A stretch of DNA of 64,000 nt from Nitrobacter hamburgensis X14 (GCF_000013885.1 NC_007961.1:1-64000); one strand, 5' to 3'; positions 34,839 through 42,996 are shown, counted from the first letter of the stretch. The notes: generated by a model not told the origin, from the sequence alone. Numbers and translations: made by a program.

Positions 34839-35758
34839 GAGGGGAGGGGGCCTACGAGCACCTCGACGCTCGCTACCGCCGCTATGCCGCACTCCCGGAC
34901 GAAGAGCGCATCGCCTGGATCAAAGCGGACCGCTGGGTTGGCTTCGACCAGGCCGCCGCAGTGCTGGCCCGCCTGGAGGCATTGCTGGTCTATCCGCCGC
35001 GTGACCGCATGCCGTGCCTGCTGATCTACGGCGACACCGGCATGGGCAAGACCAAGATCATTCGCAAGTTCGAGCGCACCCACCCGGCGACCTTGTGTCA
35101 GTCGACCGGCGTCACCAACCGGCCGGTTGTCGTGGCGCAGGTACCCTCGGAGCCGGTCGAGCGGGATCTCTACCGCGAATTGCTGGCCAGCCTGCAGGCT
35201 CCCGCGCTCGTGGGCGGGGCGCTTGCCCGGGAAAAGGACATCTGCCGCTCGCTGTTGCGCACGGTCGGCGCCAAGCTGATCGTGCTCGATGAGGTCAACG
35301 GCATGCTGGCGGGGACCTATCGGCAGCAGCGGATTTTTCTGAATGCATTGCGGTTTCTCGCAAACGATTTGAGAGTGCCGCTGGTCTGCGCCGGCACGGA
35401 TCTGGCGCGTCAGGCCTTGCTCACCGACGCCCAGCTCGCCGAGCGCTTCGAGGCGTTTCATCTCAAGCCCTGGAAGAACGACCACGCCTATGCGCGGCTC
35501 CTGAAGAGCCTGGCCGGCATTCTGCCGCTGCGAGCACCGTCCGATCTCGACAGCGACGCGGTTCGGGAACGGATCCATATGCTCACCAGTGGCGTCACGG
35601 CCCGGATTTTTCGGTTGATCGAGACGGCGGCCGAAGAGGCCGTCCGCTCGGGACGGGAACGGCTCGACCTCATGAGCTTCGGCGATGACCTCGTCTTGCC
35701 GCTGGTGTCGATGACGCAATCGGCACGCCGGCGGGCGCCGCAGGCGGCGGCACGGTGA
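34829..35758 (+). CDS. tniB: Transposition ATPase TniB (TnsC-like)
   Basis: 309-aa AAA+ ATPase that selects target DNA. Walker A is LIYGDTGMGKTKIIRKF and Walker B KLIVLDEVNGMLAG; sensor-like VPLVCAGTDLARQAL follows. It starts within the end of tniA and its last codons overlap tniQ by 4 bp, so translation is coupled. Confidence 0.93.
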   Translation: MVVRGEGAYEHLDARYRRYAALPDEERIAWIKADRWVGFDQAAAVLARLEALLVYPPRDRMPCLLIYGDTGMGKTKIIRKFERTHPATLCQSTGVTNRPVVVAQVPSEPVERDLYRELLASLQAPALVGGALAREKDICRSLLRTVGAKLIVLDEVNGMLAGTYRQQRIFLNALRFLANDLRVPLVCAGTDLARQALLTDAQLAERFEAFHLKPWKNDHAYARLLKSLAGILPLRAPSDLDSDAVRERIHMLTSGVTARIFRLIETAAEEAVRSGRERLDLMSFGDDLVLPLVSMTQSARRRAPQAAAR

Positions 35759-36975
35759 AGCCGACAAGCCGTTTGCCGGTTGCGCCACGACCCTATCGCG
35801 ACGAATTGCTGTCATCGTGGCTGGCGCGGGTGGCATGCCGCTATGGCCTCACAGCGCAGGAATTAGCCGGCTATTTCCCCGCAGGGCAAAGTCCGGCGCC
35901 GCCTCGGCCGATCGATGACAGCACGCCGGCGGCAGATCAGACACGGGAGTGGGCTGCGGCCTGCGGTGTCGATCCCGAGCGCCTGCGGCGTCTGTCCCTG
36001 AGCCGGCGCTATCCGCGACGCCCGCGATCCTGGTACGCAACCCGGGGGCCAGAATGGGCGCTGTCGATCGGGTCACCGCCGGTCTGTGCCGCCTGCTTTG
36101 ACGACGATCATGCTGCCGGCCGCGACGCCTATCTGCGAGCCCATTGGGAGCTCGCTGAGCTTTGCGTTTGTCCTCGACATGGCCGGCAGCTTCATGATCG
36201 CTGCGGGCGGTGCCACCGGCCTCTTTCCCTGGGCTTCCGCATGCGCGGGGGATGCGCGCGGCCCGTCTGCAACCATTGCGAAGGGGTTTTCACCAATCGG
36301 GGAGGGGAGGGGGCCCAGCCTCACGATCCAGCCCTTGCCGGTTCGGTGCTCGCCGTGCAGGCGTGGATAACGGCAGGTATCGACCGCGCCGATTCCGAGC
36401 GGGAGCGGTTCGAAAGGGCGCTCGCGACGCTCTGGGCGCCGCTCGACCATCCGGCTGCCGCACGGCCCGTGCTGGCCCTGTGGTTCAATGAAGCCGGCTG
36501 GCGCTGTCCCTACGACGTCCGGCACGCCGTCGGCGTCAATGCTCCGCTGGGGCGATTGCCTGTGCGCTGGCGCTTCCTGACGCTGCTCGCTCTCAATGAT
36601 ACCTTTGGCGGTGATCTGCGTGGGGACGGAGGAATGCCGCCTCCGGCTGCCCATCTGATGCGGCGGGCCGCGCCACGTCGGGAACGCCTCTCAAGGCCAA
36701 GCCGAGACGGCCGCATGTCCAGCCACAAAAGCGCTCCTCAGCCGAATACGAGCGCCTGGCGCGTCAAATTCTGGCTGATCCGCGCTGGATTGCAGCCAAA
36801 AGCTGCCCCAGCGACAGCGGGAGCGCGTTCGGGCACTATGCTCGGGGAATCGCACAACGATGCGCGAGATTTCGTCCGGGCGGCGATTTGCGTGGATTGC
36901 GGCACTCTGCTCGACAAGAGAGGCCATTCCCGGCTGACGTCCGGGAATGGGCCGCAAACCCGGTCCGCTCAATGA
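35755..36975 (+). CDS. tniQ: Target-selection protein TniQ, probably frameshifted near its C-terminus
   Basis: The N-terminal 290 residues are a clear TniQ: PYRDELLSSWLARVACRYGL, then zinc-binding pairs CAAC, CVCPRH and CGRC...CNHC. After about residue 300 this frame becomes low-quality (HLMRRAAPRRERLSRPSRDG). The +1 frame instead gives AEYERLARQILADPRWIAAK, a sensible TniQ-like tail running to a stop at 37025, inside the right terminal repeat. A single-base shift between about 36640 and 36700 is likely. Confidence 0.85.
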   Translation: MKPTSRLPVAPRPYRDELLSSWLARVACRYGLTAQELAGYFPAGQSPAPPRPIDDSTPAADQTREWAAACGVDPERLRRLSLSRRYPRRPRSWYATRGPEWALSIGSPPVCAACFDDDHAAGRDAYLRAHWELAELCVCPRHGRQLHDRCGRCHRPLSLGFRMRGGCARPVCNHCEGVFTNRGGEGAQPHDPALAGSVLAVQAWITAGIDRADSERERFERALATLWAPLDHPAAARPVLALWFNEAGWRCPYDVRHAVGVNAPLGRLPVRWRFLTLLALNDTFGGDLRGDGGMPPPAAHLMRRAAPRRERLSRPSRDGRMSSHKSAPQPNTSAWRVKFWLIRAGLQPKAAPATAGARSGTMLGESHNDARDFVRAAICVDCGTLLDKRGHSRLTSGNGPQTRSAQ

Positions 36976-37011
36976 CCGCAAATTCCGACGCCTCCAGGCG
37001 CCGATTGGGGG

Positions 37012-37038
37012 CTGTCCGGCGGTGAAATGCGAGCGACA
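37012..37038 (-). repeat. Right terminal inverted repeat of the TniABQ transposon
   Basis: Read inward on the minus strand it starts TGTCGCTCGCATTTCA and ends GCCGGACAG, matching the left end at 22 of 27 positions. Confidence 0.85.
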
Positions 37039-37064
37039 CATCTCATTTTGTCTATAAAGAGCAA

Positions 37065-37095
37065 AACGACCGATAAGGCAACATTATCGGTCGTT
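37065..37095. promoter_or_regulatory. Perfect 12-bp-arm palindrome, dif/Xer-like core site candidate
   Basis: AACGACCGATAA (37065-37076) and TTATCGGTCGTT (37084-37095) flank a 7-nt spacer GGCAACA. Arms of 11-12 bp ending ATAA…TTAT around a 6-8-bp spacer are the architecture of tyrosine-recombinase core sites such as dif. It lies 73 bp upstream of the DUF1403 gene, 4.8 kb from a tyrosine recombinase gene. It could instead be an operator for DUF1403-scpB. No T tract follows, so it is not a terminator. Confidence 0.55.
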
Positions 37096-37168
37096 GGTAT
37101 GCCCCGACAGGCGCGGCGGTTTGTCCGAATTCTATGGCGAAAAGCGCCGCGCCATATTACCGTTCCGG

Positions 37169-38113
37169 ATGCCCTCGCGCGCCCGAATCACGTTCGAACC
37201 GCCGCCGAGCTTCGCCCCGGCACCAAGCTGGCTGCGCCGCCGCGCGCCGCCGGAGATGGTCACAGAAGCCTTATTCTATGCGGGCGCGGCGCTGGCGGCG
37301 CTGCATCCGATCGCCCGCGACGACCACCGGCTCGGCCGCCTGTGGCGGCAGCGCCTCGCCCTGGCCAGCGCGACCGCGCTGGCGCGGCAAAGTGGGCGCA
37401 CCGAGGACGAAGCGGCGCTGCGCGACGCCTGGTATCTGCGCCGCGACAGCGACGATCCGGGTCCGGCGGGCCGCATCCTCAACGCCTGGCGCCAGCTCGG
37501 CGAATGCGACAGCGGCGATGTCGAGGCCTGGATCGTCGCGCTCGCGACTTCACTCGGCCATCCGCTCAACGCGCTGCCGGACCAGGTCGTCGAACTCGCC
37601 GGCCGCCACGCCAAGCGCGAGCACACCATGCCGGTGCTCGCCGCTGCGGAGATTGCTGCGGCCAGTCGGCGTGTTCTGCCCAACGAAGACCTGGTGCCAC
37701 TGTGGCTCGCCGACGCGGTCCTCGCGCACCAACTGCGCTGGCCGGCGCCGGTGCCGCTGCTCGCGGCCCAGCTGTCGCGCGGCGCGCTGCGCAAGGCGCC
37801 GCAGCATCTCGACGGCGAGACCGTGTTCATGACCGCGCTCTGCACCGCCTACACCACGGCCGCGGTGGCGGCGATCGACCGCTACAACGAGCTCGCCCGC
37901 CGGGCGGCGCGCCTGCTCGCGGTCGCGCCGACGCTGCGCAGCAGGGACGCCGACCATACCGTGTCGGTGCTGCTGATCGAGGATGCGCAGCCGGCCGCGC
38001 AGGGCAAGTCGGCCAGCGACCGCTCGAGCCGGCGTCTGTTCGAGCGGCTGGTGGCGCTCGGCGCGGTGCGCGAGCTGACCGGCCGGCCCGCCTTCCGGCT
38101 CTACGGGCTCTGA
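37169..38113 (+). CDS. DUF1403 family protein
   Basis: 314 aa from ATG 37169 (MPSRARITFEPPPSFAPAPSWLRRRAPPE). Recognised as DUF1403 by ALFYAGAALAALHPI, RLWRQRLALASATALARQSGRTEDEAALRDAWYLR and DPGPAGRILNAWRQL. It is mostly helical and cytoplasmic. The C-terminal 25 residues (RLFERLVALGAVRELTGRPAFRLYGL) look like a winged-helix end. It occupies the place next to scpB where scpA normally sits, which suggests a kleisin-like or accessory role in plasmid segregation; this is inference, the family being uncharacterised. Confidence 0.85.
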   Translation: MPSRARITFEPPPSFAPAPSWLRRRAPPEMVTEALFYAGAALAALHPIARDDHRLGRLWRQRLALASATALARQSGRTEDEAALRDAWYLRRDSDDPGPAGRILNAWRQLGECDSGDVEAWIVALATSLGHPLNALPDQVVELAGRHAKREHTMPVLAAAEIAAASRRVLPNEDLVPLWLADAVLAHQLRWPAPVPLLAAQLSRGALRKAPQHLDGETVFMTALCTAYTTAAVAAIDRYNELARRAARLLAVAPTLRSRDADHTVSVLLIEDAQPAAQGKSASDRSSRRLFERLVALGAVRELTGRPAFRLYGL

Positions 38114-38130
38114 CATGTTGGGAGATTGAT

Positions 38131-38829
38131 GTGGGCCGGCGCGCGCGACAAACAGACAATCTCGATACCGAACTGACCGACCTGCCGCCAAAACTGCGCT
38201 GGCGCGAATGGATGGGCCGGGTCGAGGCGGTGATCTTCGCCGCGCCCGAGCCGGTGCCGCGCGAGGTTCTGGCCCGCGTCGTCGGCCGCGCCTGCAATCT
38301 CGACCTCATCGTCGACGACATCCGCGACGAGCTGCGCGGCCGCCCCTATGAACTCGTGTCTGTCGCCGGCGGCTGGCAGCACCGCACCCGGAAAGGGTTC
38401 GCCGAAGCAATCCGCGCCGCGACCGGGTTGGGCGACCAGGTCCGCCCGCTCTCGCAAGCCGAGAGCCTGATCCTGCTATGCATCGCCTACTACCAGCCGA
38501 TCACCCGCGGCGAACTCGGCCGGTTTTTCGGCCAGGAGGTCAGCCGCGACCTGATCGGCTATCTGCGCCGCCTTGGCTTCATCGCGTCGGGGCCGCGGGC
38601 GCCGCAGCCCGGCGCGCCCTACACCTACGTCACCACCAACGGCTTCCTGTCGCACTTCGGCTTCGCCACGCTGCGCGACCTGCCGGATATGGAGATGCTC
38701 GAGGATGCCGGCCTGCTCAGCAAGGACAAGCTATTGGCGGGGGACTTTCCTGCCGGTTTTGGCGCCGGCACGACCGCTGGCGATGGTGACGACGAGGGTC
38801 CGGAGCGTGACGAGCTGCTTTCAGACTGA
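38131..38829 (+). CDS. scpB: ScpB-like segregation and condensation protein
   Basis: 232 aa from GTG 38131 with GGGAG 8 nt upstream. Tandem winged-helix protein of the ScpB family: RVEAVIFAAPEPVPREVLARVVG, RPYELVSVAGGWQHRTR, LLCIAYYQPITRGELGRFFGQEVSRDLIGYLRRLGFI, and PYTYVTTNGFLSHFGFATLRDLPDMEML. Chromosomal ScpB works with ScpA and SMC; this plasmid copy has no scpA beside it. It is 17 bp downstream of DUF1403, in one operon. Confidence 0.9.
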   Translation: MGRRARQTDNLDTELTDLPPKLRWREWMGRVEAVIFAAPEPVPREVLARVVGRACNLDLIVDDIRDELRGRPYELVSVAGGWQHRTRKGFAEAIRAATGLGDQVRPLSQAESLILLCIAYYQPITRGELGRFFGQEVSRDLIGYLRRLGFIASGPRAPQPGAPYTYVTTNGFLSHFGFATLRDLPDMEMLEDAGLLSKDKLLAGDFPAGFGAGTTAGDGDDEGPERDELLSD

Positions 38830-39045
38830 CGATCGGTCGGACGGGGCTTGGACGACGCTCTGGACCGAGGTCATGTCGCACGCTTTAGAGTGTCGGCGCG
38901 CCGCACCGCGGCGGATGCGTGCCTAAGCGCTGTGAGATCGAAGCTGTCGGTTTTAACATCGGCTGGATACGTTTTGCGGCAACCCTCGCGCGGCATCGCA
39001 AGCCCGCGACACAATAATTCGCACACGGATTCGAGAGTGCCGGCA

Positions 39046-39183
39046 ATGCCAGCGGCGCGAACGGATCCAATCGCGCCAGAACGCGATGGTCGCGCCGTCG
39101 TCATGGCGCAGCGGAGTCAAGCCGCGGTCGTGGCGATCGATGCAGCCATCCGGGCCGCCACCGATAATTGCGTCAGTGCGTGA
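39046..39183 (+). CDS. Small hypothetical protein (45 aa)
   Basis: MPAARTDPIAPERDGRAVVM… followed by a hydrophobic-alternating helix AAVVAIDAAIRAATDN. Unrecognised; no strong ribosome site. It ends shortly before the next frame. Low support. Confidence 0.25.
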   Translation: MPAARTDPIAPERDGRAVVMAQRSQAAVVAIDAAIRAATDNCVSA

Positions 39184-39203
39184 GCAACCCCAGGAGAGAT
39201 GGC

Positions 39204-39587
39204 ATGCCGCAGATAGATCAGCCGCCGCGTCAACGAACTTCTGGCGGCAAACCTGCGGGCCGCCTCGACGCGACAGAGATCGTCGATCACCTGAGCCTTG
39301 CACCGGGTCGCGGCGAGACCTCTGACCCGCGCGGCGATCCGCAAATCATGGCCGCAGTGCCTGCAAACATGCTGCGCGATCAAATCGCGCTGGGCGAAGG
39401 CCGCGATGCCCTGCCGACAACCGACTGGCCGATGTCTTCGCCGCCGTTGACGCGGCGATCGCCAAGGCCGACCGCACGCTGGCCGGCGAGATCGCCGGTC
39501 AAGCGAGGCATCCGCCCGAGCGCGACCCGCTGGTCTACGACCTCGACTGGGACGAGGAGGAACACCTCGAGGAGTGGCGCGCCATAG
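39204..39587 (+). CDS. Hypothetical protein, 3' part doubtful
   Basis: Starts MPQIDQPPRQRTSGGKPAGRLDATEIVDHLSLAPGRG after GGAGAGA. The first about 70 residues look protein-like. Beyond about 39410 this frame becomes Ser/Arg/Thr-rich while another frame becomes sensible (next entry), so the genuine product may be shorter or frameshifted. No family recognised. Confidence 0.3.
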   Translation: MPQIDQPPRQRTSGGKPAGRLDATEIVDHLSLAPGRGETSDPRGDPQIMAAVPANMLRDQIALGEGRDALPTTDWPMSSPPLTRRSPRPTARWPARSPVKRGIRPSATRWSTTSTGTRRNTSRSGAP

Positions 39588-39850
39588 TCGTCCGAACCCA
39601 TCATCACCGAAATGCGCACCCGGACGCTGCCGCGGCGACGGCCCCCCGCCTCACCGTGCAGCTCGAGGCGATCGCCGCCGCGGCCGAAGCCGGCCTGAAG
39701 GATCACGATCGCTGGCAGACAGCCCGAACGTTGCTCGCGCGCAAGCTCGACGGCCGCCGCTCGACCTCCCGGTTGCCGGCGCTGCTCGATTACGTGCTGA
39801 CCCGCCTGATCGTCTCCGCCGGCATGATCGCCGGGAATTTCAGGTTACGC
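39410..39850 (+). pseudogene. Unrecognised coding remnant in a shifted frame
   Basis: A frame without a start gives NRLADVFAAVDAAIAKADRT … DPLVYDLDWDEEEHLEEW … LEAIAAAAEAGLKDHDRWQTARTLLARKLDGRRSTSRLPALLDYVLTRLI. This is strongly protein-like, acidic and helical, but I recognise no family. It probably continues the upstream gene after a frameshift near 39410. Homology fades after about 39850. Confidence 0.4.
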
Positions 39851-40003
39851 CCCGCGCGGCCCAGGCCCTGGTCGGCGAGCTGGGGGCTGCGCGAAGCCAC
39901 AGGCCGGGGACGGTATCGGGCCTGGGGGATTCTCGAGCGGAGGCGCCAGATACGAAGACGGTCCGTGCGGTCGGCCTGCGGAGATCCCTAAAAATACCCT
40001 GAG

Positions 40004-40034
40004 CTTTACATCGTCTTTACATCGCGCTATATTA
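40004..40034 (+). promoter_or_regulatory. Direct repeats overlapping the tacAT promoter
   Basis: CTTTACATCG occurs at 40004-40013 and 40015-40024, followed by TATATT at 40029. The second repeat covers the -35 position, so this is a plausible TacA autorepression site. A GGAGG site and the tacA ATG (40050) follow. Confidence 0.5.
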
Positions 40035-40049
40035 TGCTCAGGAGGCACC

Positions 40050-40340
40050 ATGGCCCAGGCACGCAAGAAGGACACCAAATCCCGTTCGCTGATCAACCTG
40101 CGGGTCTCCCCGGAGGATCGGCGATTGATCGACCGCGCCGCCACGGCGACCGGCAAGAACAGGTCGGAATTCATGCTCAATGCCGCGCGGTTTGCGGCCG
40201 AGGAGGCGCTGCTCGACAAGGTGTTATTTCGGGTCGACGCCAAAACCTATGATGGACTGATTGCCTACCTCGACGAGCCGCCGTCCGCGGATGCAAACCT
40301 TCGCAAGCTGATGCAGACCACGCCGCCGTGGCGGGGCTGA
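40050..40340 (+). CDS. tacA: DUF1778 antitoxin TacA-like
   Basis: 96-aa ribbon-helix-helix antitoxin: SLINLRVSPEDRRLIDRAATATGKNRSEFMLNAARFAAEEALLD, the classical DUF1778 block. The C-terminal region (DAKTYDGLIAYLDEPPSADANLRKLMQTTPPW) would bind and neutralise the acetyltransferase toxin. AGGAGG precedes ATG. It overlaps the toxin gene by 13 bp. Confidence 0.92.
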   Translation: MAQARKKDTKSRSLINLRVSPEDRRLIDRAATATGKNRSEFMLNAARFAAEEALLDKVLFRVDAKTYDGLIAYLDEPPSADANLRKLMQTTPPWRG

Positions 40341-40843
40341 CGAAGGCCGCGCCGCTCAGCCTTCCGGAGGTATTGCGGGAGGATCACGCAACCGAAAGCT
40401 TCGACAGCGGCGAGCCGACACTCGATACTTGGCTTGTTCGACGCGCCAGGGCAAACCAGATCAGCGGAGCCTCGCGCACTTACGTCGTCTGCCGGGAACG
40501 AAAGGTCGTCGGATATTACGCGCTCGCCAGCGGCGGGATCGATCTGGACGCGGCGCCAGGCCGGCTCCGGCGTAACATGCCCGATCCGCTTCCCGTCGTG
40601 GTCTTGGGCCGCCTTGCCATCGCGCGCGGCGAACAAGGTCAGGGGCTTGGCCAGGCGATGCTTCGCGACGCCTCCCTGAGAGTGTTGCAGGCGGCCGAGC
40701 GCGTTGGCGTGGCCTTGCTCGTGGTCCACGCGCTCTCTGAACGTGCAAAGCAATTCTACCTCAGTTGCGGATTCAAGGAATCGCCGCTTGATCCCATGAC
40801 GCTCATGACCAGGGTCAAAGATCTTGGTGATGCGCGTGTGTGA
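40328..40843 (+). CDS. tacT: GNAT-family acetyltransferase toxin TacT-like
   Basis: 171 aa from GTG 40328. GNAT features: VVGYYALASGGIDLD, VVVLGRLAIARGEQGQGLGQAMLRDAS (acetyl-CoA Q/RxxGxG/A loop) and a C-terminal YLSCGFKESPLDPMTLM with the conserved Tyr. Toxins of this family acetylate aminoacyl-tRNA and halt translation. The pair TacA-TacT autoregulates. Confidence 0.92.
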   Translation: MAGLTKAAPLSLPEVLREDHATESFDSGEPTLDTWLVRRARANQISGASRTYVVCRERKVVGYYALASGGIDLDAAPGRLRRNMPDPLPVVVLGRLAIARGEQGQGLGQAMLRDASLRVLQAAERVGVALLVVHALSERAKQFYLSCGFKESPLDPMTLMTRVKDLGDARV

Positions 40844-41154
40844 CCAATTATTTTGGTGGGACGCGCAGGGCCGCCGCGACATGGTCTCGACAGCTCCACG
40901 CCGCCACGACAAAACCGCTCGACATCTGCAGGCCGGTTGCGGAGCTCGAAGTCAAAGACAGTGTCTGCCTGCCGGCCGGGGACGAGAGTCTCTCTCAACC
41001 TGGACGGCGTCGGCGCGGGCGAAGAAGCAATGTCGTTACAATCCTAAGCCTCGAATGCACGGAATATTTCTCATACCGCACGAGACGCGCCCACTACAGT
41101 GTGGAGGCGCCCAATGATAACGCAATCGAAAGAGCTCGGCTGTATTGAAGCTGC
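40844..41154. other. Gene-free 311 bp before the diguanylate cyclase
   Basis: No convincing frame or motif; presumably the promoter and leader of the next gene. Confidence 0.5.
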
Positions 41155-42996
41155 ATGCGTCTTGCGACAATCACCAACTGGGCTTACGGAGCGACTCTTC
41201 TGCTGACATTCGCGTCGGGCGCGACGATGCTGCTCGCTTCGAACGTCCAGGACGGGGAACGAGCCGCGGTTGCGCAGCGCGAGCTCCTGGACCAGGCAAG
41301 CGCCAAGATCGCGACCGAAGTCACATCGCTCAGCGACAAAGCGCGCGAATACGTCATTACGGGCGACCCCGTGCATCTCGACATCTACCAACGCGACGTA
41401 ACAGCGCTGCGATCGGTCGAGGAGAGGGTCCGGAAAATCGAGGATCTCGGCGCAAGTCCTGACGAGGTCAACGCGCTGACTGACGCAATGCGCCTGGCCG
41501 ATGCTCTTCAGGATGAGCAGCAGGACGCGGTCAAGATTCGCCAGCAGGGCGATGCGGACCGGGCGCGCAGCATCCTGTTCGGCATCGAGTATGATCGCCA
41601 GCTGGATCGGGTCGCCGCAGACGTGGAGCGATTTCAATATCGCCTCGATCAACGGACAGACAGCGAAGTCGCCGCAGCCGTCAACGTCTCGAAACTCTGG
41701 AAGACCTTTTCGGAGGTCGTCCTCGGCGTCACCGGCCTATTGTTTCTCTGCGTCCTTTACTTCGTCTTCAAGCGGCGTGTGTTGCGTCCTGTCGTCAAGC
41801 TGAGCGACGTGGTCAACCGTCTGGCGGCCCAAGACTATGCCGTCGAGCCTCCGGACTACGGCGAGATCGATGAGATCGGCGACATGGCGCAGGCCATTCG
41901 CGTCTTCCGCGAAAACGGCCTTGAACGCCAGCGGCTGGAAGAGGAGCGGAATGCGGATTTCGCAAAGCGCGCGCTCTTGTCCCGGATGACACAGCGCATG
42001 CAGGAATGCGAGACGATGGCTCAGCTTGAGCGGGTGATCGGGGGCTTTGTCCCGGAGATTGCGCCTGGCCTCGCAGGTCGCCTTTATCTCTTGGATGAAA
42101 GCCGCAATCTTTTGGTTGAGGCCTGCTCGTGGCTTGGAGCGGTCCGTTCGCCTCGCGAGTTTCCCCCTATTGCGTGCTGGGCGCTGCAACGAGGCGAGTT
42201 GCATCGCCCTAAGGGGTGTGCCGCCGATGTCGTCTGTGATCACCTCGGCGACGAACAGCCGATCGACTCAATTTGCCTGCCGTTGAACGCGCAGCGGACC
42301 ACGGTCGGGCTTCTCTACCTTGAGCCGCGCAGTGACCTCTGCCAGCCCGACCCGAACGTGCCGGAAATCTATCTCAAGATACTCGCGGAAAACGTCGGTC
42401 TCGCAGTCGGCAATCTGCGCCTGCGAGACAGGTTGCGCGCCATGGCCATGCTCGATCCGCTGACCGGCCTTGCGAACAGGCGCCAGCTTGAGACTGTCCT
42501 CGAATCCAGATTGTTGGAGGCGAACAGGGCCAACCAGCCCATCAGCTGCATCATGCTGGACGTCGATCATTTCAAGCGTTTCAATGACGATTACGGACAT
42601 GATGCCGGCGACGTCGTCCTTCGTGCGGTCGGCGATCTGCTAAAGCGATCGACGCGCGACACTGACGCTTTTCGGTATGGCGGGGAGGAGTTCCTGTTGC
42701 TCATGCCCGACATGGGGGCGGAGCACGCACTTCTGCGCGCCGAGGAGACTCGGTGCAAGATCAAAGACCTGCAGGTCGAGCACGGCGGACGCGAACTCGG
42801 GACAATCACCGCCTCTCTTGGCACGGCGACTGCGCCGGATCACTGCATGTTCAGCCAGCTTGTTCGAACGGCAGATGCCGCCCTACTGCGCGCCAAAGAG
42901 TCGGGGCGCAATTGCGTGGTCCAAGCCGAGCAAAGGGGGATCGCGCCGGAGGAAGCTGCGCAAACATCGAGGTCGGTCTCGGCCGACAGCGAGTAG
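41155..42996 (+). CDS. Membrane diguanylate cyclase with HAMP and GAF domains
   Basis: 613 aa. TM1 (about 8-30), a periplasmic helical sensor (30-185), TM2 (about 187-207), HAMP (208-262), a GAF-like domain (285-425) and GGDEF (435-590). The active site is YGGEEFLLLMPD; LDPLTGLANRR and VDHFKRFNDDYGHDAGD are canonical, so it should make c-di-GMP from two GTP. An RxxD (RDTD) lies upstream, but its spacing to GGEEF is one residue shorter than in classical I-sites. ATG 41155 was taken as start; no strong ribosome site was seen. Confidence 0.92.
   Translation: MRLATITNWAYGATLLLTFASGATMLLASNVQDGERAAVAQRELLDQASAKIATEVTSLSDKAREYVITGDPVHLDIYQRDVTALRSVEERVRKIEDLGASPDEVNALTDAMRLADALQDEQQDAVKIRQQGDADRARSILFGIEYDRQLDRVAADVERFQYRLDQRTDSEVAAAVNVSKLWKTFSEVVLGVTGLLFLCVLYFVFKRRVLRPVVKLSDVVNRLAAQDYAVEPPDYGEIDEIGDMAQAIRVFRENGLERQRLEEERNADFAKRALLSRMTQRMQECETMAQLERVIGGFVPEIAPGLAGRLYLLDESRNLLVEACSWLGAVRSPREFPPIACWALQRGELHRPKGCAADVVCDHLGDEQPIDSICLPLNAQRTTVGLLYLEPRSDLCQPDPNVPEIYLKILAENVGLAVGNLRLRDRLRAMAMLDPLTGLANRRQLETVLESRLLEANRANQPISCIMLDVDHFKRFNDDYGHDAGDVVLRAVGDLLKRSTRDTDAFRYGGEEFLLLMPDMGAEHALLRAEETRCKIKDLQVEHGGRELGTITASLGTATAPDHCMFSQLVRTADAALLRAKESGRNCVVQAEQRGIAPEEAAQTSRSVSADSE

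Larger units (their letters stand above)
33047..37038 (+). mobile_element. Minimal TniABQ (Tn5053/Tn402-like) transposon, 3,992 bp
   Basis: Bounded by 27-bp terminal inverted repeats matching at 22 positions, both starting TGTCG and ending CGGACAG. Internal repeats with GAGCGGA lie at 33113 and 33154 at the left and inverted at 36964 at the right, like multiple transposase sites. It carries only tniA, tniB and tniQ; no tniR resolvase, res site or cargo was seen. No 5-bp target duplication is visible (GGGCT left, CATCT right). tniQ looks frameshifted. Confidence 0.85.

Noticed and set aside
39117..39383. Minus-strand 88-aa frame with C-x2-C (CRHCGHDLRI)
   Set aside because: A single CxxC and no known family; plus-strand alternatives are equally or better supported, so it was not called.
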